A stretch of DNA of 5,128 nucleotides from Micavibrio sp. (GTDB taxonomy: Bacteria; Pseudomonadota; Alphaproteobacteria; Micavibrionales; Micavibrionaceae), in contig JALTZE010000065.1 of assembly GCA_027051315.1 (NCBI GenBank), positions 1 through 5,128 of the forward strand. The letters run 5' to 3'. This document shows positions 1 to 5,128 of the stretch, one piece after another. The notes beneath the pieces were generated by a model that made no database searches, was not told the origin of the DNA, and was given only the letters and a program-made list of their open reading frames with translations. The translations under genes and the position numbers were made by a program. Positions within the stretch are counted from its first letter, which is position 1. Each line of letters begins with the position of its first letter.

Positions 1-1481
1 GGGTAACAATATATAAGCAAGAAGAGCTAGAAAAAATATATAAAAAACATGTAGGAAAAAAAATATCTCTAGAACAGCTCTTTGATATAGCAAGCAGCAT
101 AACAGTAAAATATCGAAATGATGGATATATACTTACCCAAGTAATAGTTCCACCACAAGAAATAGAAAATGGTACAGCAAGATTAAGAGTTGTTGAAGGA
201 TTTATAGATAAAGTAAATATTCAAGGTGATGAAAAAGAGGAAGAAAAAGGCGGATATGATATAATCCGTAAATATGCTTCTAAGCTTCAACTTTCTGGAC
301 CTTTAAATACTCATGAACTTGAAAGGGTTCTACTTCTTATAAATGATTTAGCAGGTCTTAAGGCAAGGTCAATATTATCACCATCAAAAACAACCTCAGG
401 AGCAGCCGACCTCACAATATTAGTCGAAAGAGATAAACTTAACATCTATACAGAATTTAATAATTATGGAAGCAGATATATAGGTGAATATCAACTTACC
501 GCAGCGGCATCAATAAATTCTTTCTTTGGATATAATGAAAGGATAACAGCAACTATGGCATATGCTCCCGATAGCACGCTTGGAAGTGAAATGTCATATG
601 GTGGGGTTAATATAGATATTCCTGTTTTTGGAAATGGTGTATGGTTTAACTCGGCACTTTCAATAACTGAAACTGACCCAGGATTTGATTTAGAAGCTTT
701 GGACGTTGAAGGTCAGTCCGTATATGGTAAAATAGGATTTACTCATAAACTCATAAGAACAAGAACAAATAACCTAGAATGGCGTTATTATTTCGATTGG
801 CGTAATGTAAGCAGCAGAAATAATGTTGAAACAAATAAGAAAGACAAAATAAGGGTAATCCGAACAGGCCTTAAGCATGAATTTCTTGATAATATATTTG
901 GTACAACCTTTACGGCCTTTAATGCAATAGATATAGAAATTGCAAAAGGTATAGATATGTTTGGTGCAAGCAATGAGGGGCAACCTAATATGTCGCGTCT
1001 AAAAGGTGACCCCCAATTTTTCAAAGGAAATATAGAAATACAACGTTTGCAAAGACTAAGTAATAAGGTTAACTTTTTCACAGCGGCAAAAGGTCAAATG
1101 TCATCTGATAGCCTGCCAAGTTCCGAAGAATTTGGCGTAGGTGGGTCAAATTATGGAAGAGGATATGATTCTTCTGAAATAATAGGCGATCATGGTGTAG
1201 CAGCAAAAGCAGAAATACAATGGAATAGTCCTAAGGAAATTGAGGGACTAAGCAATTATCAATTATATGCCTTTTACGATGCAGGACATATATGGAATCA
1301 AGACGCCACAACCAGCAAGCTTAAACAAGAAACTGCAACATCTGCAGGTATCGGTGCTAGGTTAGATTTAGATGATAAAACTAAGGTAAGCGCCATGATT
1401 GCATTCCCTTTAAATAGGATAGTACAAACCAAAAGAGATGATAATCCAAGAATATTCTTTAATTTAAGTCGTAGATTCTAG
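1..1481 (+). CDS. Two-partner secretion outer-membrane transporter TpsB (ShlB/FhaC/HecB family), 5' partial
   Basis: The reading frame is open from base 3 to the TAG at 1479-1481, giving 492 residues, so the start and signal peptide lie before the window. The ATG at 555 is only an internal Met. TpsB proteins sit in the outer membrane and move one large TpsA exoprotein (haemolysin, adhesin or similar) across it. Fragment residues 1-76 read as a ShlB-type POTRA domain, with the family phrases GYILTQVIVPPQ and LRVVEGFIDKV. A second POTRA covers about 85-145, after an acidic GDEKEEEK insert. The rest is a 16-strand-type barrel. Residues 385-388 are GRGY, matching the conserved VRGY tip of loop L6 with the Val replaced. 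Residues 424-428 are FYDAG, another family signature. The chain ends in Phe (LSRRF), as outer-membrane barrels usually do. Family members are about 550-580 residues, so roughly 60-90 are missing. The TpsA partner is not in view. Family assignment is firm; the substrate is unknown. Confidence 0.93.
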   Translation, partial: VTIYKQEELEKIYKKHVGKKISLEQLFDIASSITVKYRNDGYILTQVIVPPQEIENGTARLRVVEGFIDKVNIQGDEKEEEKGGYDIIRKYASKLQLSGPLNTHELERVLLLINDLAGLKARSILSPSKTTSGAADLTILVERDKLNIYTEFNNYGSRYIGEYQLTAAASINSFFGYNERITATMAYAPDSTLGSEMSYGGVNIDIPVFGNGVWFNSALSITETDPGFDLEALDVEGQSVYGKIGFTHKLIRTRTNNLEWRYYFDWRNVSSRNNVETNKKDKIRVIRTGLKHEFLDNIFGTTFTAFNAIDIEIAKGIDMFGASNEGQPNMSRLKGDPQFFKGNIEIQRLQRLSNKVNFFTAAKGQMSSDSLPSSEEFGVGGSNYGRGYDSSEIIGDHGVAAKAEIQWNSPKEIEGLSNYQLYAFYDAGHIWNQDATTSKLKQETATSAGIGARLDLDDKTKVSAMIAFPLNRIVQTKRDDNPRIFFNLSRRF

Positions 1482-1482
1482 A

Positions 1483-2793
1483 ATGATTAAAAGCCTATAC
1501 AGTACGGTAACAAGAAAAATACTGAATATTAATCCATTAAAATATTCACCGCCTCGTCGTTTTTTAATAAGGACATTGCAAATATTCGTCGCAATGGTAA
1601 GAGATGCAACAGACGGTCAACTCTCATTAAGAGCAATGTCCCTAGTATATACAACACTTATACCCCTTGTTCCCCTATTGGTATTATCTTTTTCGGTTCT
1701 AAAGGGATTTGAAGTTCATAAAGAAATAGAAACAAGCCTTCTTTTAATGCTCCAAGCTTTAGGTGAAGAAAAAGCAAAAGAAGTTACCGCCTATATAATA
1801 GGATTTGTAGATAATATAAAAGTAGGTGTGTTAGGTGCTGTTGGACTTGCATTATTGATATATGCAGTTATATCACTTATGCAAAAAATAGAATCTGCTT
1901 TTAACTATATCTGGAGAGTAGGGGAGAACAGGTCTTTAGCAAAAAGATTTTCTGATTATCTTTCTGTTCTTCTTGTCGGACCTTTGCTTATTTTTCTTTC
2001 TGCGGGCATAACTACAACAATCAGACATTCTGATTTTATAACTTCCATAGAGGAAACCTTCGCTTTAACGGTAATATATGAATTTATAAGCTGGTTAATA
2101 CCATGGATAGTAATGGCTGCTGGTTTTTCCTTTATTTATATGTTTATGCCTAATACAAAGGTAAAAATAAAAGCAGCTTTGGCAGGAGGATTATTTGCTG
2201 CTCTTGTATGGAAATTAATGGGATGGATATTTTCTGTATTCATAGCAAATTCTGCCTCTTATGTTGCTATATATGCTGCTTTTGCTACATTAATAATATT
2301 GATGATATGGCTTTATCTTTCATGGTTAGTAATATTGATGGGAGCAAACATATCCTTTTATGCCCAAAATCCTAGATTTGTAAAAATAAGCAGAGGAGAG
2401 CTTGAAATATCTCCTAGAATGCAAAAATCAATTGCACTTGGTGTAATATCAATAATTGGCAATGCTTTTTATAAAGAAGAACAACAAAAAACAGCAGAAG
2501 AAATCAGCGTACAACTTAATATGCCAATATTGGCAGTACAAAAAATTATCTCAATATTAGAAGAATCATCAATTATTACCTCAAATAGGCAAGACCCACC
2601 AACATATTTCCCTGCTAAACCATTTGATACAACACATATAAGTGATGTGCTTAAAGAAATTGATAATCATGGGGAAGATGAACAAATAAATCCAGAAAAT
2701 ATATCTCTACCAGATAAAATATCAGAGTTGATAAATGAACTTAATAAATCAAATGATAAAATAACAAATAAAAATATAAATGATATATTATAG
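1483..2793 (+). CDS. yihY: YihY/BrkB-family inner-membrane protein with C-terminal winged-helix-like extension
   Basis: This is a 436-residue membrane protein of the YihY/BrkB family (once called RNase BN; that activity belongs to another gene). Its function is not established. The family core is plain: the LSLRAMSLVYTTLIPLVPLL segment at 47-66, then hydrophobic helices near 54-74, 114-134, 160-180, 197-222, 229-253 and 259-292, with the conserved MQKIESAFNYIW stretch at 133-144. E. coli YihY stops near residue 290. Here a soluble tail follows: 312-378 looks like the winged-helix domain of long family members, and 395-436 is a polar Asn/Lys/Asp-rich end. The ATG lies one base after the TpsB stop with only a weak Shine-Dalgarno sequence, so translational coupling is likely. 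The gene ends 12 bp from the convergent MerT-like gene. Family call is confident; the DNA-binding role of the tail is inference. Confidence 0.93.
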   Translation: MIKSLYSTVTRKILNINPLKYSPPRRFLIRTLQIFVAMVRDATDGQLSLRAMSLVYTTLIPLVPLLVLSFSVLKGFEVHKEIETSLLLMLQALGEEKAKEVTAYIIGFVDNIKVGVLGAVGLALLIYAVISLMQKIESAFNYIWRVGENRSLAKRFSDYLSVLLVGPLLIFLSAGITTTIRHSDFITSIEETFALTVIYEFISWLIPWIVMAAGFSFIYMFMPNTKVKIKAALAGGLFAALVWKLMGWIFSVFIANSASYVAIYAAFATLIILMIWLYLSWLVILMGANISFYAQNPRFVKISRGELEISPRMQKSIALGVISIIGNAFYKEEQQKTAEEISVQLNMPILAVQKIISILEESSIITSNRQDPPTYFPAKPFDTTHISDVLKEIDNHGEDEQINPENISLPDKISELINELNKSNDKITNKNINDIL

Positions 2794-2805
2794 CTGTATA
2801 TTTAT

Positions 2806-3183
2806 CTATGCAAACATAGGAAGGATAAAGGTAGCAAATGCCCCAATGCACCAAATTATAACAGCACCCCAGAAAAAACGAATATTCCATTTATGAGCAG
2901 AGTTGCAAGCCTTCGCCAATTCAGCATCAGCAGGGCAGACCCTATTTGGTCGATATATAGCCCACCCAGCTATAATTAAAATGGTTGCCGTAATCCCAAA
3001 AGTTATATTCTCGTGAAACCCAAACCATCTAAGCCATGGAAGATAGTCCCCATATATTGCCGCAACAACAGAGCCCATACCAAGGCTAACTAAAAATATT
3101 GGTAAAGCACAGCATAACAAAGTAGGAACAGAGGCGAATAATATAAAAACCCCCCATTTTCTTGGTTTTTCTATTTTATCCAT
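2806..3183 (-). CDS. merT: MerT-like mercuric/heavy-metal membrane transporter
   Basis: This is a 125-residue inner-membrane protein with MerT architecture: three hydrophobic helices (about 13-40, 60-77, 102-123), a vicinal Cys pair at 24-25 inside the first helix, and a second Cys pair (C83 and C93) in the loop after helix two. In MerT, periplasmic Hg(II) passes from MerP to the helix-one Cys pair and then to the loop cysteines facing the cytoplasm. C112 in the third helix is an extra. Length matches MerT (about 116 residues). The frame stays open upstream to an ATG at 3262-3264, but that would add 27 residues overlapping the GDCCVxC gene with no membrane or family character. The ATG at 3181-3183 has an AAGGA upstream and overlaps the preceding stop by 8 bp, so I chose it. 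It is the last gene of the operon. Hg specificity is inferred; other soft metals are possible. Confidence 0.87.
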   Translation of the reverse strand: MDKIEKPRKWGVFILFASVPTLLCCALPIFLVSLGMGSVVAAIYGDYLPWLRWFGFHENITFGITATILIIAGWAIYRPNRVCPADAELAKACNSAHKWNIRFFWGAVIIWCIGAFATFILPMFA

Positions 3184-3388
3184 TACAGCAATTTCCTTTT
3201 TGTTCTTGAATAGGCGGGCATGGCACATCTCCGTATGAACAATATACACAACAATCTCCCCCAAGCGGTTTTAATAATTCGCCACAAGATGAACATTCAT
3301 AAAACCACTGACACGAGTCCGTAGGCATCTTCTCTTTTTTAGAATTACCGCATTTAGGGCAGATTATAGTTGAGTATAATTGAATCAT
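3176..3388 (-). CDS. Small cysteine-rich GDCCVxC-domain protein of mer-type operons
   Basis: This is a 70-residue soluble protein with 11 cysteines. I recognise the GDCCVYCSYG...PCPPIQ signature (residues 44-60) as the GDCCVxC family, small proteins seen beside mercury-type genes, some of which are reported as selenoproteins. Here every position is Cys and no in-frame UGA is used. The N-terminal half carries CPKC (10-13) and CSSC (32-35), which look like a zinc-ribbon or rubredoxin-type knuckle pair, and the C-terminus ends CCNG with a vicinal pair at 67-68. It has no signal peptide or membrane segment, so it should be cytoplasmic. Its start overlaps the MerP-like stop as ATGA (4 bp), and it has almost no Shine-Dalgarno of its own, so it is probably translated by coupling. 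Function is unproven. Binding or handing over a thiophilic metal inside the cell is inferred from cysteine content and neighbours. Confidence 0.88.
   Translation of the reverse strand: MIQLYSTIICPKCGNSKKEKMPTDSCQWFYECSSCGELLKPLGGDCCVYCSYGDVPCPPIQEQKGNCCNG
3194..3198 (-). promoter_or_regulatory. Ribosome binding site deciding the MerT-like start
   Basis: AAGGA on the minus strand lies 10 bases before the ATG at 3181-3183, inside the end of the GDCCVxC gene. It supports the short 125-residue product over the longer in-frame start at 3264. Confidence 0.6.
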
Positions 3389-3693
3389 AGCTTATCACAT
3401 TGTTCTTGTTTTTCCATACTGCGATAGGTAAAACCTTTTTCAATAAATAACTCGGTAAGTTGCTCATCGGTAAGAACAGTTTCCTTATCAGTACAAACTT
3501 TGATAATTCCTTTTTCAATGTCAGAGCCAACCTCCTTCACACCTTTAATCTTTTTAAGTGATTTAGCAGAGGCAGCAACACAAACAGGACATGTAATACC
3601 GTCAACCCTTATATTATATTGCATATCAGAGGCAATGGCATCTCCTCCAAATAGTAAGCTTATAGCTGTGGTAAGTAATAAATATTTCTTCAT
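3385..3693 (-). CDS. merP: MerP-like periplasmic heavy-metal-binding (HMA) protein
   Basis: This is a 102-residue exported protein. Residues 1-21 form a signal peptide (MKKY, a hydrophobic core, and AIA as the likely type I peptidase site). The mature part is one HMA fold, with the metal motif GITCPVC at 32-38 (C35 and C38), followed by a helix and the GVKEVGSDIEKGIIKV strand region. MerP uses the same two cysteines to catch Hg(II) in the periplasm and pass it to MerT, whose likely counterpart is encoded two genes downstream. Two further cysteines, C67 and C99, are not part of the usual MerP pair. AGGAG lies 6 bases before the ATG. The gene follows the regulator by 52 bp with no MerR-type promoter between them, so it is probably on the same transcript. 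A copper chaperone is the alternative; the MerT-like neighbour favours MerP. Confidence 0.85.
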   Translation of the reverse strand: MKKYLLLTTAISLLFGGDAIASDMQYNIRVDGITCPVCVAASAKSLKKIKGVKEVGSDIEKGIIKVCTDKETVLTDEQLTELFIEKGFTYRSMEKQEQCDKL

Positions 3694-3745
3694 AATAATC
3701 TCCTATTAGGTTAGTTAAAAAATGATAGAGGAAACATAATAATGA

Positions 3746-4159
3746 TTAATTTAATTTATTTTCCTCATAAAAGTGCTTAAATATACTACATTCGGAAAGG
3801 GGCTTACCTTTACCAGGGCAATATTTTGATAATTCTGAAAGAGCATTTTTTATAGCAATAAGGTCAGCAATATTTTTCTCAATCTTTCTAATTTTTTCTT
3901 TTGCTCTATTCCGTATATCAGAGCAATCAACATTAGGTAGTTCGCTTAAATTAAGTAACTCTCTAATTTCTTCAAGAGTAAAACCAAGACTTTGCGCCTT
4001 ACGTATAAAAGATAATCTTTTTACACTATCAATAGAATAGATTCTATAACCTGACTCGGTACGTCTTAGAGGTAAAAGCAACCCCTTACGCTCGTAATAA
4101 CGTACTGTATCAATATTTACATTACAGCTTTTAGCTAATTTTCCAATAGTCAAATTCAT
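3746..4159 (-). CDS. merR: MerR-family heavy-metal-responsive transcriptional regulator
   Basis: This is a 137-residue regulator. Residues 1-70 are the MerR winged HTH (LTIGKLAKSCNVNIDTVRYY, ERKGLLLP, the SGYRIY wing, FIRKAQSLGFTLEEI). Residues 80-112 form the antiparallel dimer helix, followed by a metal loop. The cysteines are C79, C114 and C124. C79 plus a C-terminal loop pair is the triad of sensors for +2 metals (MerR, ZntR, CadR, PbrR); CueR-type +1 sensors lack the C79 equivalent. The 35 and 10 residue spacings fit ZntR, while Tn501 MerR has 35 and 9, so the inducer cannot be named from sequence alone. Such proteins bind between -35 and -10 and, on metal binding, untwist the overlong spacer. 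AAGGA lies 8 bases before the ATG. As first gene behind its own operator, it should be autoregulated with the three genes downstream. Confidence 0.92.
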   Translation of the reverse strand: MNLTIGKLAKSCNVNIDTVRYYERKGLLLPLRRTESGYRIYSIDSVKRLSFIRKAQSLGFTLEEIRELLNLSELPNVDCSDIRNRAKEKIRKIEKNIADLIAIKNALSELSKYCPGKGKPLSECSIFKHFYEENKLN

Positions 4160-4179
4160 ATTATCTATCCTTAACCATC

Positions 4180-4211
4180 ATTCTAAACCTTTAAGTATAG
4201 TCCAAGGTCAA
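4180..4211 (-). promoter_or_regulatory. MerR-type promoter and operator driving the merR-merP-GDCCVxC-merT operon
   Basis: On the minus strand, TTGACC (4206-4211) is the -35. The -10 is TTAGAA (4181-4186) at a 19-bp spacer or TAGAAT (4180-4185) at 20 bp, the stretched spacing that MerR-family activators need. The spacer holds an inverted repeat, ACCTT-N12-AAGGT, centred where the dimer should bind. Transcription would begin near 4173, leaving a leader of only about 14 bases that starts almost at the AAGGA of the regulator. I see no second such site anywhere in the operon, so activator and target genes probably share this promoter. The half-sites resemble the CueR operator of E. coli copA more than the Tn501 mer operator. 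Confidence 0.82.
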
Positions 4212-4275
4212 GGATTATTTTATCTTGGAAATAATAAAATATATAATCCCACTTAATTAAAGAACTATCATCAAG

Positions 4276-4291
4276 ATATGGAGTACCATAT
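4276..4291. repeat. Perfect 6-bp inverted repeat in the tRNA-merR intergenic region
   Basis: ATATGG-AGTA-CCATAT can form a hairpin with a four-base loop on either strand. No T-run follows it closely enough on the minus strand to make a standard terminator. The rest of 4212-4346 is AT-rich with no gene. A second pair of 6-bp arms, TCCAAG (4201-4206) and CTTGGA (4224-4229), overlaps the -35 side of the operator. Neither has an assigned role. Confidence 0.35.
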
Positions 4292-4346
4292 ATGAAAAAA
4301 CTAGCAGCCTCAACTATGCCTTTTAATTGTATAAATATCTTAAAAA

Positions 4347-4422
4347 TGGTGGAGCCGATCGGGTTCGAACCGACGACCTCTTCGCTGCCAGCGAAGCGCT
4401 CTCCCAGCTGAGCTACGGCCCC
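4347..4422 (-). tRNA. tRNA-Ala (anticodon GGC)
   Basis: The 76-base minus-strand sequence folds as a full cloverleaf. The acceptor GGGGCCG pairs with CGGCTCC, and the third pair is G3-U70, the identity element read by alanyl-tRNA synthetase. The D arm is GCTC/GAGC around AGCTGGGA, the anticodon stem CTTCG/CGAAG around loop CTGGCAG (anticodon GGC), the variable loop AGGTC, and the T arm has loop TTCGAAC. The discriminator is A and the CCA end is encoded in the DNA. It reads GCC and GCU alanine codons. Five T residues follow the CCA directly; no strong hairpin terminator is seen. Confidence 0.98.
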
Positions 4423-4445
4423 TTTTATTTCAAAAGGTCATGAGG

Positions 4446-4474
4446 AAAATAGGTGGTTATTAAAAAACTTTCAA
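4446..4474 (-). promoter_or_regulatory. Sigma-70-like promoter of tRNA-Ala
   Basis: On the minus strand, TTGAAA (4469-4474) and TATTTT (4446-4451) are separated by exactly 17 bp. The -10 lies about 24 bases before the mature tRNA 5' end, a normal leader length for a tRNA precursor. An AT-rich run sits just upstream of the -35. Confidence 0.65.
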
Positions 4475-4506
4475 GAAAAAAATATAATTAATGAGTTGCA
4501 TTACTA

Positions 4507-4528
4507 TAGCTATACGTCCTAGCTATAC
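4507..4528. repeat. Short direct repeat TAGCTATAC at the end of the sigma-54 activator gene
   Basis: TAGCTATAC occurs at 4507-4515 and 4520-4528, spanning the stop codon of the activator gene. The left copy overlaps a 10-bp palindrome, TATAGCTATA (4505-4514). In AT-rich DNA this may be chance. It is not followed by a T-run, so I do not call it a terminator. Confidence 0.3.
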
Positions 4529-5128
4529 ATATTTTTTTCCCATTGCAGGCGCTTTCTATAGATTGTAGATGGTGATATTTCAAGTATAGCCGCTGCTTTT
4601 GGAACATTTCCTCCACATTCTTCTATTGTACGTTCGATTGCATCTTTTTCTATCTCCCATAGGGGGTTTAATGTTCCATTATTTTTTATATTCCTATTTA
4701 CTGCTTCTTTTACAAAAAATTTACTATTTTGATAATTGTCATCTTTTTCACTAATTTTTGTATTTGATAACATATATTCAGGTAGCATTGATAATGTAAC
4801 TATATCAGTATTATTTAAAACTACTATCTTTCTTATTGTATTTTGTAGCTCCCTTATGTTTCCAGGCCATGAATATTGAAGAAATATTTCTTCTACCTCT
4901 TCGGAAAAAGCAGAAAACCGCCTTTTTTCTTCTTCTGAATATTTTAATAACATTGTATATGCCAAATCTATTATATCATCTCCCCTTTTTCTAAGAGGCG
5001 GCATATCTATCGGTATTACATGCAGCCTGTAATATAAATCCTCTCTAAAATTTCCTTTTCTTACTTCTTCCAGCGGGTTTTTATTGGTTGCGCAAATTAT
5101 TCTTATATCCACTGCTTCTAGTTTATTT
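4519..5128 (-). CDS. Sigma-54-dependent transcriptional activator, C-terminal part (AAA+ end and Fis-type HTH), 5' partial
   Basis: The frame is open from the right window edge to the TAG at 4519-4521, about 202 residues. The GTG at 5110-5112 is an internal Val codon, not a start, because reading continues upstream as NKLEAVDIRI. Counting from that Val: DIRIICATN (2-10) is the sensor I region; NFREDLYYRLHVIP (21-34) holds the arginine-finger segment and the PLRKRGDDI stretch follows; SWPGNIRELQN (81-91) is sensor II. Residues 156-190 form the Fis-type DNA-binding helix-turn-helix, with GGNVPKAAAILEISPSTIYR. Such proteins use ATP hydrolysis to open promoters held by sigma-54 RNA polymerase. 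The GAFTGA loop, Walker motifs and any receiver or sensor domain lie outside the window, so the signal is unknown. The ISPSTIYRK ending recalls LuxO-type response regulators, a weak hint. The gene is co-directional with the tRNA but separated from it by a promoter. Confidence 0.95.
   Translation of the reverse strand, partial: NKLEAVDIRIICATNKNPLEEVRKGNFREDLYYRLHVIPIDMPPLRKRGDDIIDLAYTMLLKYSEEEKRRFSAFSEEVEEIFLQYSWPGNIRELQNTIRKIVVLNNTDIVTLSMLPEYMLSNTKISEKDDNYQNSKFFVKEAVNRNIKNNGTLNPLWEIEKDAIERTIEECGGNVPKAAAILEISPSTIYRKRLQWEKNMYS

Noticed and set aside
774..1081. Minus-strand open frames inside the TpsB gene
   Set aside because: They lie wholly antisense to a strong TpsB coding region that carries family motifs, and their translations show no recognisable domain.
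555..1481. A 308-residue protein starting at the ATG at 555
   Set aside because: The same frame is open back to base 3 and encodes POTRA domains upstream, so 555 is an internal Met of a longer TpsB.
3500..3709. Plus-strand open frame over the MerP-like gene
   Set aside because: It is antisense to the signal peptide and HMA motif of a convincing gene and is a shadow.
3694..3745. A second MerR-type promoter before the MerP-like gene
   Set aside because: There is no TTGAC-like -35 with a 19-20 bp spaced -10 or inverted repeat; only a good ribosome binding site is present.
4295..4320. Possible terminator behind tRNA-Ala (weak stem followed by TTTTTT on the minus strand)
   Set aside because: The stem is only about four pairs including a G-U with a ten-base loop, too weak to call.
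4292..4411. Small + strand ORF beginning MKKLAAS with a GGAG upstream
   Set aside because: Most of it is the antisense of tRNA-Ala and gives the well-known spurious VEPIGFEPTTSS-type peptide. It has no independent support.

Overview
The window is AT-rich Gram-negative DNA. Evidence for this is an outer-membrane TpsB barrel, periplasmic and inner-membrane metal-handling proteins, a sigma-54 activator, and frequent ATA, AGA and AAA codons. A low-GC proteobacterium, possibly an alphaproteobacterium, fits best. That placement is inference, and no marker gene here settles it.

Left part, + strand (1-2793). This is the 3' portion of a two-partner-secretion outer-membrane transporter (ShlB/FhaC/HecB family) whose start lies before the window. 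One base after its stop begins a YihY/BrkB-family inner-membrane protein with a cytoplasmic C-terminal extension that resembles a winged helix. The two genes look translationally coupled. No TpsA exoprotein partner is visible in the window.

Middle part, - strand (2806-4211). This is a compact four-gene heavy-metal operon, transcribed right to left: a MerR-family metal sensor, a periplasmic MerP-like HMA protein, a tiny cysteine-rich GDCCVxC protein, and a MerT-like three-helix membrane protein. The last three overlap by 4 and 8 bp. A MerR-type promoter with an overlong spacer and an ACCTT/AAGGT inverted repeat lies just upstream of the regulator, so the whole operon is probably autoregulated from one site. 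The parts match mercury uptake modules (periplasmic scavenger, then membrane importer), but no mercuric reductase (MerA) is present. The operon ends 12 bp from the convergent end of the YihY gene, so none can follow directly. Either detoxification is encoded elsewhere or the module handles another thiophilic metal.

Right part, - strand (4347-5128). A complete tRNA-Ala(GGC) has its own sigma-70-like promoter. Beyond it is the C-terminal part of a sigma-54-dependent activator (end of the AAA+ domain plus Fis-type HTH) that runs off the right edge.

The stretches without genes (2794-2805, 3694-3745, 4160-4346, 4423-4518) are all short. They hold the promoters described and a few weak inverted or direct repeats. 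No insertion sequence, CRISPR array or riboswitch was recognised.
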